NCBI GenBank assembly: GCA_910578075.1
Contig: CAJTPK010000015.1
Coordinates: 19,311 to 83,310 of the forward strand
Length of the DNA stretch: 64,000 nucleotides
Origin: an uncultured Muribaculaceae bacterium
GTDB taxonomy: Bacteria > Bacteroidota > Bacteroidia > Bacteroidales > Muribaculaceae
Direction of reading: 5' to 3'
Below, in pieces: positions 17,307-25,555 of this stretch. The notes under the pieces are model-generated. The model ran no database searches and was not told the DNA's origin. It worked only from the letters and a program-made list of their open reading frames with translations. Every line of letters begins with the position of its first letter. Position 1 is the stretch's first letter. The translations under genes were made by a program, and so were the position numbers.

Positions 17307-18628
17307 GGGGCACGGCAGCACCCGTCATCGCCTGGCGATATCTCATCTCGAAGAAATCACACAGCGCGGTAGGAGCCATATCGGCGGTATCGATATGCGG
17401 CATGGCTGTCGCCACGGCAGCCATAATCTGCGTATTGTCCGTATTCAACGGCTTCCGCGATGTCATAGCGTCGCGCCTCGACGCCATGTCTCCTGACATA
17501 ATGGTCACACCCGCCAAGGGAAAAGTATTCTCCAATCCGGATTCCGTAGCAGAGGTCCTTTCCGCCATGGACGGGATCAGTCTGGTCATGCCCTCCCTCA
17601 CCGACAACGCCCTCGCCATCTGCGGAAACCGCGAGATGCCCGTGACTATCAAAGGGGTAAACATGCAATCCTACCGCAAGCTCACCGCCCTCGATTCCCT
17701 CCTCCTCTCCAACAGCACCGAAGCAGAAGCTCTCTCCAACAGCACCGAAGCAGAAGCTCTCTCTAACGGTGCCGAGGCGGGAGCCGAGGCAAAAGAGAAT
17801 GCCGAGGCAAAAGCGGAAGCTTATTTATCCATAGGCGCCGCATCCGGCTTGGCATCCACCCCCGGGCAAGAAATGCTGCTGTTCACCCCGCGCCGCATCG
17901 GCAGGGTCAATCTCTCCAACCCTGCAGCCTCCTTCATCACCGATTCAGTCACCGTGGCAGATGTCTTCCGCACCGACCAATCCGAATTCGATGAAAACCT
18001 TGTCATTATAGACATAGACCTTGCCCGCAATCTCCTGCAATACGACAACGAAGCCTCCGCCCTGGAAATTCTAACCGACAAAAAGATCGCTTCTGAGAAA
18101 ATAACGACAGCCATCGAATCAAAACTCTGTGAGAAATTTATCGTCAAAGACCGCATGCAGCAGCAAGAGATGAACTTCCGCATGATATCCATAGAGAAAT
18201 GGGTGACTTTCCTACTCCTTTTCTTTATCCTCATCATCGCCTCCTTTAACGTGATCTCATCTCTCTCCATGCTGGTGATAGAAAAGCAGAAATCCATCTC
18301 CACCCTGCGGGCCATAGGATTCAGCACAAGAGGAATCGGCTCGATATTCTTCTGGGAAAGCATATTCGTGACATCCTGCGGTGGAATCGCAGGCATACTG
18401 CTTGGAGTCTCCCTTACCCTGCTGCAACAGCATTTCGGCTTCATCAAGCTCCAGGGCGACCCCTCCACGCTCACGGTTGCCTCCTACCCCGTAATACTTA
18501 ATCCCACCGACATACTGGTCACACTCATACCGATATTGGCCATAGGCATCGCCACCGCCTTCATAACAGCGGCTTTCGCACGCTCCCGTTCACGTGCAAC
18601 TACAGGAACAATTACAGAAACTTGTTAA
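17303..18628 (+). CDS. LolC/LolE-type ABC permease (FtsX-like) carrying an in-frame repeat insertion
   Basis: 441 residues. One membrane helix near 22-45 (GAISAVSICGMAVATAAIICVLSVF), a large periplasmic MacB-PCD-like domain, then three helices of the FtsX core (about 295-320, 345-372, 395-425), the LolCDE permease layout. It should extract lipoproteins from the inner membrane with a LolD ATPase that is not encoded nearby. An unusual low-complexity insert at residues about 135-173 consists of two identical 9-residue units LSNSTEAEA, a third variant LSNGAEAGA and an EAKENAEAKAEA tail. A related insert occurs in the gene at 21721. The start is fixed by the ATGA overlap with rbfA. Confidence 0.87.
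   Translation: MRGTAAPVIAWRYLISKKSHSAVGAISAVSICGMAVATAAIICVLSVFNGFRDVIASRLDAMSPDIMVTPAKGKVFSNPDSVAEVLSAMDGISLVMPSLTDNALAICGNREMPVTIKGVNMQSYRKLTALDSLLLSNSTEAEALSNSTEAEALSNGAEAGAEAKENAEAKAEAYLSIGAASGLASTPGQEMLLFTPRRIGRVNLSNPAASFITDSVTVADVFRTDQSEFDENLVIIDIDLARNLLQYDNEASALEILTDKKIASEKITTAIESKLCEKFIVKDRMQQQEMNFRMISIEKWVTFLLLFFILIIASFNVISSLSMLVIEKQKSISTLRAIGFSTRGIGSIFFWESIFVTSCGGIAGILLGVSLTLLQQHFGFIKLQGDPSTLTVASYPVILNPTDILVTLIPILAIGIATAFITAAFARSRSRATTGTITETC
17705..17820 (+). repeat. 27-bp in-frame coding repeat, copy 1
   Basis: Units at 17705-17731 and 17732-17758 are identical 27-mers; a third, diverged unit starts at 17759 and runs into a shorter GCCGAGGCA(AAA) repeat up to 17820. Each unit encodes nine residues and keeps the frame of the permease gene. 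The third unit is very close to the repeat units at 22084-22164. Confidence 0.9.
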
Positions 18629-18663
18629 AATCTGTCAAATTGTTACAATTTATCATCTCTTTT

Positions 18664-18695
18664 CTTGTAAATTTCATAATTAATATATAAATTTG
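18664..18695 (+). promoter_or_regulatory. Candidate promoter of the Lrp-family gene
   Basis: CTTG (18664-18667), a 20-bp spacer and TAAATTTG (18688-18695). The ATG at 18770 lies about 75 bp downstream within very AT-rich DNA. Confidence 0.6.
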
Positions 18696-18769
18696 CATAA
18701 AATTAATATATTTTGTATACATTTTAACCAAAATATTAAAATAGATTCTATAAAATCTAATCGGCAATC

Positions 18770-19255
18770 ATGGATAAAATTGATAACCTCGACAGAAAGA
18801 TTCTAAACATCATCATGCAAAACGCCCGCATCCCGTCTAAAGACGTGGCTGTGCAGTGTGGCGTTTCCCGCGCTGCTATTCACCAGCGCATACAGCGTCT
18901 TATCGACATGAAAGTAATCACCGGCTCGGGATATATCGTAAACCCCAAATCTCTCGGGTTCAACACATGCACCTACATAGGGGTACGTCTTGAGAAAGGC
19001 TCTATGTATCGCGAAGTAGTAAAGGAATTCGACAAGATTCCGGAGGTTGTGGAATGTCACTTCACCACCGGTCCTTACTCTATGCTCATCAAGGTTTACG
19101 CACAGGATAACCAACATCTCATGGAGCTGCTCAACGACCGCATACAGCACATCCAGGGTGTTACGGAAACAGAGACTCTCATATCTCTGGAGCAAAGCAT
19201 GAACCGTCAGATTCATGTAGAGACAGCCGGAAATACCTCCGCAGCTTCCAAGTAA
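18770..19255 (+). CDS. Lrp/AsnC-family transcriptional regulator
   Basis: 161 residues. The N-terminal winged HTH (MDKIDNLDRKILNIIMQNARIP..., about 4-55; recognition segment VSRAAIHQRIQRL) is followed by a RAM/AsnC ligand-binding domain (about 68-145; TYIGVRLEKGSMYREVVKEF, TGPYSMLIKVYAQD, ESLISLEQS-like TETLISLEQS). Such proteins form octamers and sense amino acids or related small molecules. It has its own promoter and lies 18 bp upstream of the YfhO-like gene, which it may control. Confidence 0.94.
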   Translation: MDKIDNLDRKILNIIMQNARIPSKDVAVQCGVSRAAIHQRIQRLIDMKVITGSGYIVNPKSLGFNTCTYIGVRLEKGSMYREVVKEFDKIPEVVECHFTTGPYSMLIKVYAQDNQHLMELLNDRIQHIQGVTETETLISLEQSMNRQIHVETAGNTSAASK

Positions 19256-19273
19256 ACAACAACCTTATTCCAG

Positions 19274-21727
19274 ATGAATCTCACTCTATCAAAAAAGACC
19301 CTGTATTCATTATTGGCCGTGGCATTCCTTGCCCTCACGGCCTTTATTTTTTTCTTCCCGGACGACATCGAGGGGAACGTGCTCCAGCAGCATGACATAC
19401 AGCAGGGCATCGCAAACGGGCAGGAAGGAAAAGCTTTCAACGAAGCCACAGGCGAGACAACACGATGGACCAATTCCCTTTTCGGCGGTATGCCGAATTT
19501 CCAGATCGCTCCGTCATACCCTGCCGGAAAAGCCATAGGCTGGATATGGAATGTCTATACCCTCTGGCTGCCGTCTCCTGCAAATCTCCTTTTCGCCATG
19601 ATGCTCGGATTTTTCATCATGTGCCTGTGTCTGAGATTCAAATGGTATAACGCCCTCTTTGCCTCCCTGGCATGGGGATTCTCCTCATATTTCATAATAA
19701 TCATCGGAGCCGGACATATCTGGAAATTCGTAACCCTCGCATACATACCTCCCACTATCGGTGGCATCGCATTATGCTACAGAAGGAAATACCTGGCAGG
19801 CACGGCACTGGCTGCTCTGTTCGGAGCTTTGCAGCTTCAGAGCAACCATCCTCAGATGTCATATTATTTCCTGTTTGTAATCTTTGCAATGGCGATAGCA
19901 TGGCTGTGCGCGGCTATCCGAGAGCATAAACTTGCAGGATGGTTTATCGCCACGGCATGTGTCATCGCAGCCGGACTGCTCGCAGTCGGGGCGAACTCTG
20001 CAAGCCTCTACAATTCATATGAATATTCAAAAGAGACAGTGCGAGGAAAAGCCACCGACCTCACGCCTCCTCCAGGCGCGGAAACCGGCGGAATGAGCCG
20101 CAGCGCCATCACCGCATGGAGCTATGGTATCGATGAAACCATGTCGCTCCTCATCCCCAATGTAAAAGGTGGCGCTACAATCAAGCCGGTGGCAGGTGAG
20201 ACCCAACTCCTCTCTCTTGCCGATACCGACAAAGCCGATGAGATATCCTTGTCTCCCGAAGAGAGACAATTTCTCGCGCAATTCCCCCAATATTTCGGCG
20301 ACCAGCCGATGACCAACGGACCTGTATACGTCGGAGCCTTCGTGCTGCTCCTTGCAATTCTCGCTCTCTTCACCGTGGAAGGACCGATGAAATGGGCGCT
20401 CTTCGCCGTTTCAATCTTCGCGATCCTGCTCTCCTGGGGACATAACTTCGAGGCATTTACCGATTTCTTCATCGATAACTTCCCCGGATATAACAAATTC
20501 CGCGCGGTGGCAAGCATCCTGGTGATTGTGGAATTCACTATCCCGTTGCTTGCGATAATGGCCATCAGGAAGATGATCACAACCGAGAATTACCTCCAGC
20601 GCTTCGGCTGGGTGCTCTATGCCGTCTTCGGATTGGGAATCGTGATATGCTTCCTCGGCTGGGTATCGCCATCAATATTCGGTGAGCCATACAGTGCAGG
20701 AGAGATCCAGCAGCTTCAGCAGGCAGGTGTATTCTCCAACCCGCAATACTACAATATTCTCAATGCAATCCGCGACACACGCCTTTCGCTTGTAAGCGCT
20801 GATTCCATCAGGTCACTGATGTTCATCCTTCTCGGTGGCATTGTGATATATCTATATCTCAAAGGCATAGTATCCAACAAGGCTGTATTCGTATGTATGC
20901 TCGGAGCCGTGATGGTAATTGACCTCTTCTCAGTAGGCAAACGATATGTGAACTCCGAGAATTTCACCCGTCCTTCACTCGACGAAGTGACATTCAACAA
21001 GACAGCCGCCGATGAGGCGATCCTCCGCGACACCTCCAATTATCGTGTATATGATGTTCAGGGATTATATTCCGCCCGCTCATCATATTTCCACAAAACC
21101 ATCGGCGGTTACCATGCAGCCAAACTCACACGCTACAACGATCTTCTCGACCGCCAGATCTCCAAAGGGAATATGGGAGTAATCAATATGCTCAACACCA
21201 AATATTTCCTATCAGGGGAGCAATATGAGCAGAATCCCGAAGCATTGGGCAACGCATGGTTCGTAGACAGCATAGGATACGTATCCAATGCCGACAGTGA
21301 GATGGCGGCCCTTGATTCCCTCGACACATCCCGTGCCGCCGTAGCTGATACGAAATTCCGCAATATCCTCGGGAACGCATCCCCAAAAGCGGCAGGTGAT
21401 ACAATCTACGAGACGTCATATGCCCCGAACGCACTCTCTTACAAAGCTAAATCAGCCAATGGAGGCATAGCAGTATTCAGCGAGGTATATTTCCCGTGGG
21501 GATGGACAGCCACTGTAGACGGTAAAGAGACGGAAATCGGACGAGTTAATTACGTATTGCGTGCAATCCGTGTTCCGGCAGGAGAGCATGAGATCAGATT
21601 CCGCTTTGATCCGAAATCGGTGCGTGTCACCAACTCCATCTCCATTGCATCCGTATCAGGAATATACATCTTATGTGCCCTTGCCTTGTTACTCATTATC
21701 CTTCCCAAAATTAGGAAAAGATGCTGA
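19274..21727 (+). CDS. YfhO-like polytopic membrane protein (GT-C-like)
   Basis: 817 residues. After a first helix (YSLLAVAFLALTAFIFFF) there is a periplasmic loop (QQHDIQQGIANGQEGKAFNEATGE) and about a dozen further helices. A periplasmic C-terminal domain follows (VYDVQGLYSARSSYFHKTIGGYHAAKLTRYNDLLD; VYFPWGWTATVDGKETEIGRVNYVLRAIRVPAGEHEIRFRF) and a last helix. The general topology and the VLRAIRVPAGEHEIRFRFDP ending are those of the YfhO family, whose Firmicute members glycosylate lipoteichoic acid; the Bacteroidota substrate is not known. It overlaps the next gene by 7 nt. Confidence 0.85.
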   Translation: MNLTLSKKTLYSLLAVAFLALTAFIFFFPDDIEGNVLQQHDIQQGIANGQEGKAFNEATGETTRWTNSLFGGMPNFQIAPSYPAGKAIGWIWNVYTLWLPSPANLLFAMMLGFFIMCLCLRFKWYNALFASLAWGFSSYFIIIIGAGHIWKFVTLAYIPPTIGGIALCYRRKYLAGTALAALFGALQLQSNHPQMSYYFLFVIFAMAIAWLCAAIREHKLAGWFIATACVIAAGLLAVGANSASLYNSYEYSKETVRGKATDLTPPPGAETGGMSRSAITAWSYGIDETMSLLIPNVKGGATIKPVAGETQLLSLADTDKADEISLSPEERQFLAQFPQYFGDQPMTNGPVYVGAFVLLLAILALFTVEGPMKWALFAVSIFAILLSWGHNFEAFTDFFIDNFPGYNKFRAVASILVIVEFTIPLLAIMAIRKMITTENYLQRFGWVLYAVFGLGIVICFLGWVSPSIFGEPYSAGEIQQLQQAGVFSNPQYYNILNAIRDTRLSLVSADSIRSLMFILLGGIVIYLYLKGIVSNKAVFVCMLGAVMVIDLFSVGKRYVNSENFTRPSLDEVTFNKTAADEAILRDTSNYRVYDVQGLYSARSSYFHKTIGGYHAAKLTRYNDLLDRQISKGNMGVINMLNTKYFLSGEQYEQNPEALGNAWFVDSIGYVSNADSEMAALDSLDTSRAAVADTKFRNILGNASPKAAGDTIYETSYAPNALSYKAKSANGGIAVFSEVYFPWGWTATVDGKETEIGRVNYVLRAIRVPAGEHEIRFRFDPKSVRVTNSISIASVSGIYILCALALLLIILPKIRKRC

Positions 21728-22377
21728 CAAGATGGCGCAACACACGAGGATTCGGCGTTCATTCCCCCTTCGGATTTCAGATTGTGAAGAGGGTTATAAA
21801 GAGCCCGGGCGGCTATGCCTATTACGCATACGCTGACATCGAGCGTTGTTGCCATAATGATCATACCGGCAAGAAAACAGCCGAAGAAGCAAAAATGCTT
21901 CTTCGGCTTACTTGCATGGTAAAGGCAGATTCAATCTTCCTGACCCCTGATTGCCCCAAAGCATTCAAAACCGCCCTCCGGGGAGCGAACTCAAAGATCC
22001 GCTTTATCTCCAATCCATCCCGACTCTCCGGATGCGACATCGCCGCAATCAGCTTCCCCACCTCCCCCAACGAAGCGCAAGTGCTTTCTAACGGCGCCAA
22101 GGCGGTAGCGCTTTCTGACGGTGCCGAGGCGGAAGCGCTTTCTGACGGTGCCGAGGCGGAAGCCGAGGGCAAAGCGGCCATAGGCCCGAGCCTCAATGCC
22201 CTGAAAGATTTTATCTCTCTTCCGGAGAAAACCCTGCTGCTGAAAGATCTCCCGTCAGGATGGGCTGAGAAGCTCTTTGATTCAATGAAAGAAGGGATCA
22301 TGCTGCTCGGCAAGCGCAATGCAATCCTCATCTCCCGCCCCGAGATGCAGAAAGTAAGCTACCTAATCTCAATCTGA
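21721..22377 (+). CDS. Uncharacterised 218-residue protein with in-frame repeat insertion
   Basis: The N-terminus (WRNTRGFGVHSPFGFQIVKRVI, then YAYYAYADIE) resembles a Bacteroidota family often labelled SAM-dependent methyltransferase, but I see no glycine-rich SAM motif, so I give no function. No signal peptide or membrane helix is evident. Residues about 121-152 are a repeat insert of the form LSNGAKAVA-LSDGAEAEA-LSDGAEAEA that looks like the insert in the permease at 17303. After it the chain resumes with a folded-looking segment (NALKDFISLPEKTLLLKDLPSGWAEKLF). It overlaps the YfhO-like gene by 7 nt and precedes xerD by 4 bp, so all three are one operon. Confidence 0.65.
   Translation: MLTRWRNTRGFGVHSPFGFQIVKRVIKSPGGYAYYAYADIERCCHNDHTGKKTAEEAKMLLRLTCMVKADSIFLTPDCPKAFKTALRGANSKIRFISNPSRLSGCDIAAISFPTSPNEAQVLSNGAKAVALSDGAEAEALSDGAEAEAEGKAAIGPSLNALKDFISLPEKTLLLKDLPSGWAEKLFDSMKEGIMLLGKRNAILISRPEMQKVSYLISI
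22084..22176 (+). repeat. 27-bp in-frame coding repeat, copy 2
   Basis: Three 27-bp units (22084-22110, 22111-22137, 22138-22164). The last two differ only in the final base. A short GAGGGCAAAGCG tail follows. As in copy 1, the array is followed by AAAGCGG and, within a few codons, CCATAGGC. Confidence 0.9.
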
Positions 22378-22381
22378 AGGT

Positions 22382-23290
22382 ATGCGTCCGCTTAATCCAC
22401 CTTCAAAGCTACTGACTGATTTTGCCGGATACCTGCTTCTGGAGCGGGGACTGTCAGCGCATACACTTGAAGGTTACCGTAATGATGTGTCGCATCTGCT
22501 TGAATTTCTTGAGTCAGGGAATATCGCTCTTCCCGATACAGAAACCGACACACTGCATAGCTTCCTCTGCACACTCCGCGACCTCGGCATCTCACCGCGG
22601 TCACAGGCACGCGCACTATCCGGCATCCGCGCCTTCTTCAAATTTCTAAGACTTGAAAATTATATCGATACCGACCCCTGCGAATTGCTGGAAGCTCCGC
22701 GTTTCGGGCGTTCACTGCCGGATGTTTTATCCGTAAGCGAGATCGACGCGATGATTGCCGCTCTTGATCCCGAAAAAGACGAGACTCCGCGCAATCATGC
22801 AATTATCGAAACCCTCTACGGCAGCGGGCTCCGCGTCTCCGAACTTGTGGAGCTACGGCTTTCCCGAGTCAATCTTCAGGAAGGATATGTCATAATAACA
22901 GGAAAAGGAAACAAGCAGCGGCTTGTCCCCCTCTCTCCTGAATCAATACGTCTGATTGAGGAATACCTTCCTATTCGCGAACGCCTTAAAATAAAACCCG
23001 ACTCGCGCGATATCCTGTTTCTCAATCGCCGTGGAGCGATGATGACACGCGTCATGGTATTTTATGTCATCCGAGATGCCGCCATGACAGCAGGGATAAC
23101 AAAAAAAGTGTCGCCACATACGTTGCGACACTCTTTTGCCACTCATCTGCTCGAAGGGGGCGCCAACTTGCGGGCCATTCAGGAGATGCTCGGTCATGAA
23201 TCAATATCCACTACCGAAATCTACATCCATCTCGACCGCTCACGTCTCCGCACCGAGCTTCTGAACCACCATCCCCATTACCGCCACTGA
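22382..23290 (+). CDS. xerD: Tyrosine recombinase XerD-type
   Basis: 302 residues, the usual XerC/D length. The N-terminal SAM-like core-binding domain (LLTDFAGYLLLERGLSAHTLEGYRNDVSHL) precedes the catalytic domain with the full set of residues: Arg in YGSGLRVSELVEL (about 149), Lys in GKGNKQR (about 173), H-x-x-R in SPHTLRHSFATHLLEGGA (about 242-245), His in LGHESISTTEIY (about 268) and the nucleophile Tyr (about 277). It resolves chromosome dimers at dif with FtsK. The neighbouring genes are not mobile, which supports a housekeeping role. Its stop codon abuts the galM stop codon with no base between. Confidence 0.93.
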   Translation: MRPLNPPSKLLTDFAGYLLLERGLSAHTLEGYRNDVSHLLEFLESGNIALPDTETDTLHSFLCTLRDLGISPRSQARALSGIRAFFKFLRLENYIDTDPCELLEAPRFGRSLPDVLSVSEIDAMIAALDPEKDETPRNHAIIETLYGSGLRVSELVELRLSRVNLQEGYVIITGKGNKQRLVPLSPESIRLIEEYLPIRERLKIKPDSRDILFLNRRGAMMTRVMVFYVIRDAAMTAGITKKVSPHTLRHSFATHLLEGGANLRAIQEMLGHESISTTEIYIHLDRSRLRTELLNHHPHYRH

Positions 23291-24337
23291 TTATCTCGCA
23301 TCGAATGCGAATACTATCTTGCGGTCATAGCTCTCCCCCGCTTTCAAAAGCTGCGAAGGGAATTCCGGCTTATTAGGAGCATCAGGGAAACCCTGCATCT
23401 CAATAGCAACGCCCTCATAATCCTCATATGAGCGTCCGCTGCGATTCTCGGGAGATCCTGCAAGCCAGTTGCCCGTATAAATCTGCACCCCCGGCTGATC
23501 ACTCGAAACCAACAGCCTTCTACCGGTCTTCTCAGAATACAGCTCCACGGCATCCGCCATCATTTTACCCGGCTCCCAGCCATCTATTGCCCAGCAATGG
23601 TCATAACCTTTGCCAATCTTAAGGGCGTCTGTTTCCTTATGGATATCAGCCCCGATTTTTTTACTCTCGCGGAAATCCATAGGACTGCCTGCCACATCAG
23701 CAAATTCACCTGTCGGAATCTGGGTCTCGTCAGTAGGAAGCCACTTGGAAGCCTTGATTTTCATCTCATGCTCATAAATCTTGCCGGCATCAGCGCCTTC
23801 AAGATTCCAATACGCATGATTGGTGAGATTGACAACAGTAGCGGCATCAGACTCCGCATGGAAATCAAGCGACAGCACATTTGCATCGCTCCAGCGGTAA
23901 GTCGCAGTCAGGGTAAGGTTACCGGGATACTGCTCCTCTCCGTCCTTGGCATGATAAGTGAAGCGCACGCCATCCTCAAGTTCCTCAGCATCCCAATTCT
24001 GGTTCTGGAAACCCTCCGGTCCACCATGCAACGCATTCGGACCATTATTGATTGAAAGCTTATACTCCTTGCCATCAACCACTAAATGACCATTGGCGAT
24101 ACGGTTGGCGTATCGTCCGGGGCATTTACCCAGGCACGGTCCATCAGCTATATAGTCAGCGGCCTCGGCATAGCTGAGAGCCACATTCTCGATCTTGCCG
24201 TCGCGGTCTGGCACGCGCACCTCCACGATTCCGGCTCCCATGGTGGAGAGCACCACCGACGCGCCTTGCGCGTTGGTGAGCTCATACCAGGTGATTTCCC
24301 CCTTGGCAGAGGGATGTTTCGTTGTTGTGATTTTCAT
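23291..24337 (-). CDS. galM: Aldose 1-epimerase (galactose mutarotase)
   Basis: Converts beta-D-galactose, released by beta-galactosidase, to the alpha anomer used by galactokinase. The beta-supersandwich fold signatures are present: ANRIANGHLVVDGKEY, NGPNALHGGPEGFQNQNW with the conserved His, VVNLTNHAYWNL (the catalytic His context) near 176-187, and GKGYDHCWAI. The start at 24337 lies 1 bp after the galK stop and reads MKITTTKHPS; an in-frame ATG at 24349 would overlap galK and is less likely. About 348 residues, with no signal peptide, so cytoplasmic. Last gene of the GH2-galK-galM operon. Confidence 0.95.
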   Translation of the reverse strand: MKITTTKHPSAKGEITWYELTNAQGASVVLSTMGAGIVEVRVPDRDGKIENVALSYAEAADYIADGPCLGKCPGRYANRIANGHLVVDGKEYKLSINNGPNALHGGPEGFQNQNWDAEELEDGVRFTYHAKDGEEQYPGNLTLTATYRWSDANVLSLDFHAESDAATVVNLTNHAYWNLEGADAGKIYEHEMKIKASKWLPTDETQIPTGEFADVAGSPMDFRESKKIGADIHKETDALKIGKGYDHCWAIDGWEPGKMMADAVELYSEKTGRRLLVSSDQPGVQIYTGNWLAGSPENRSGRSYEDYEGVAIEMQGFPDAPNKPEFPSQLLKAGESYDRKIVFAFDAR

Positions 24338-24338
24338 A

Positions 24339-25484
24339 TCACTCCTCAATTTTACGGGCGCCGTCAGAAATCACGACATCGTAGATCTTAGGCTCGTGAC
24401 CATATTTCTCATTGAACTTGTCAACCACAACCTTGATGAAATCATCATGGAGATCATTCTTCACAAGGTTGATTGTGCAGCCGCCGAAGCCACCGCCCAT
24501 GATACGTGAACCTGTCACTCCCAATGTCTTGGCCACATCATTGAGGAAATCAAGTTCCTCGCAGCTTACCTCATAATCCTTGGAAAGACCGTGATGAGTC
24601 TCATACATCTTCTTTCCTACAGTCTCATAATCCCCTGCATTCAAAGCATCGCAGACATCAAGCACACGCTGTTTCTCCTCGATCACAAATTTTGCGCGGA
24701 AATAATCCTCGGCTGTGATATCGCTCTTCACAGCATCAAGCATCTCCATTGTGGCATCGCGCAGGGTGTCCACACCTAAACGCTTAGCCACACGCTCGCA
24801 GCTCTCGCGACGACGGTTGTAGGGGGAATCCTTAAGCTCATGTTTCACGCGTGAGTCAACAAGCACGAGTTTGTAATCCTGAGGATTGAAGGGGAAATAC
24901 TCATACTCCATCGAACGGCAGTCGAGACGCATCAGATTGCCCTTGCGACCGAATACTGATGCGAACTGGTCCATGATACCGCAGTTCACGCCACAATAGT
25001 TATGCTCTGTGCTCTGACCGATTTTAGCGAGTTCGAATTTGTCGATCTTATTGCTGTTAAAGAGATCATTGAGTGCGAACGCGAAGCAGCTCTCAAGAGC
25101 GGCTGAAGATGACAGACCCGCACCCAACGGAACATTACCTGCAAACACTGCGTCAAAGCCTTTCACCTCGCCGCCGCGCTTCTGTATCTCACGGCAGATA
25201 CCGAAGATGTATCGTGCCCAGCTCTGCTTGGGAGCATCCTCCTCTTTCAGACCGAATTCCGCATATTCATCTATATCTATAGAGAAAACGCGCACCTTTT
25301 CCATTCCGTTAGGCTTGATCTCAGCCATTATCACCTTGTCGATAGCACCGGGGAAAACAAAACCGCCGTTATAGTCGGTATGCTCACCGATGAGGTTGAT
25401 ACGTCCTGCGGAAGCGTAAAGTGTTCCACCCTCTCCAAATCTCTCTTTGAAAATTTTCTGAATTTCTGCTTTCATGGATTCCAT
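24339..25484 (-). CDS. galK: Galactokinase
   Basis: Phosphorylates alpha-D-galactose at C1 with ATP, the entry to the Leloir pathway. The GHMP-kinase signatures are complete: GRINLIGEHTDYNGGFVFP (galactose site, about 27-45), VPLGAGLSSSAALE (ATP loop, about 117-130), CGVNCGIMDQFASVFG, the catalytic-type DSRVKHEL and GSRIMGGGFGGCTINLV. 381 residues is the normal length; the start may instead be the ATG at 25475 (MKAEIQKIF). galT and galE are not in the window. Confidence 0.97.
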   Translation of the reverse strand: MESMKAEIQKIFKERFGEGGTLYASAGRINLIGEHTDYNGGFVFPGAIDKVIMAEIKPNGMEKVRVFSIDIDEYAEFGLKEEDAPKQSWARYIFGICREIQKRGGEVKGFDAVFAGNVPLGAGLSSSAALESCFAFALNDLFNSNKIDKFELAKIGQSTEHNYCGVNCGIMDQFASVFGRKGNLMRLDCRSMEYEYFPFNPQDYKLVLVDSRVKHELKDSPYNRRRESCERVAKRLGVDTLRDATMEMLDAVKSDITAEDYFRAKFVIEEKQRVLDVCDALNAGDYETVGKKMYETHHGLSKDYEVSCEELDFLNDVAKTLGVTGSRIMGGGFGGCTINLVKNDLHDDFIKVVVDKFNEKYGHEPKIYDVVISDGARKIEE

Positions 25485-25555
25485 GACAATTCTGATTTTA
25501 AGTTTATATTGTTAGTTAAAATATGTTATCTATCATCAATCTTCTCTTCCGGTTC

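Noticed and set aside
22382..23290. XerD as an invertase controlling the fimbrial promoter
   Set aside because: It has normal XerD length and context, lies 15 kb away, and the 24-bp repeats are direct copies without flanking inverted partners.
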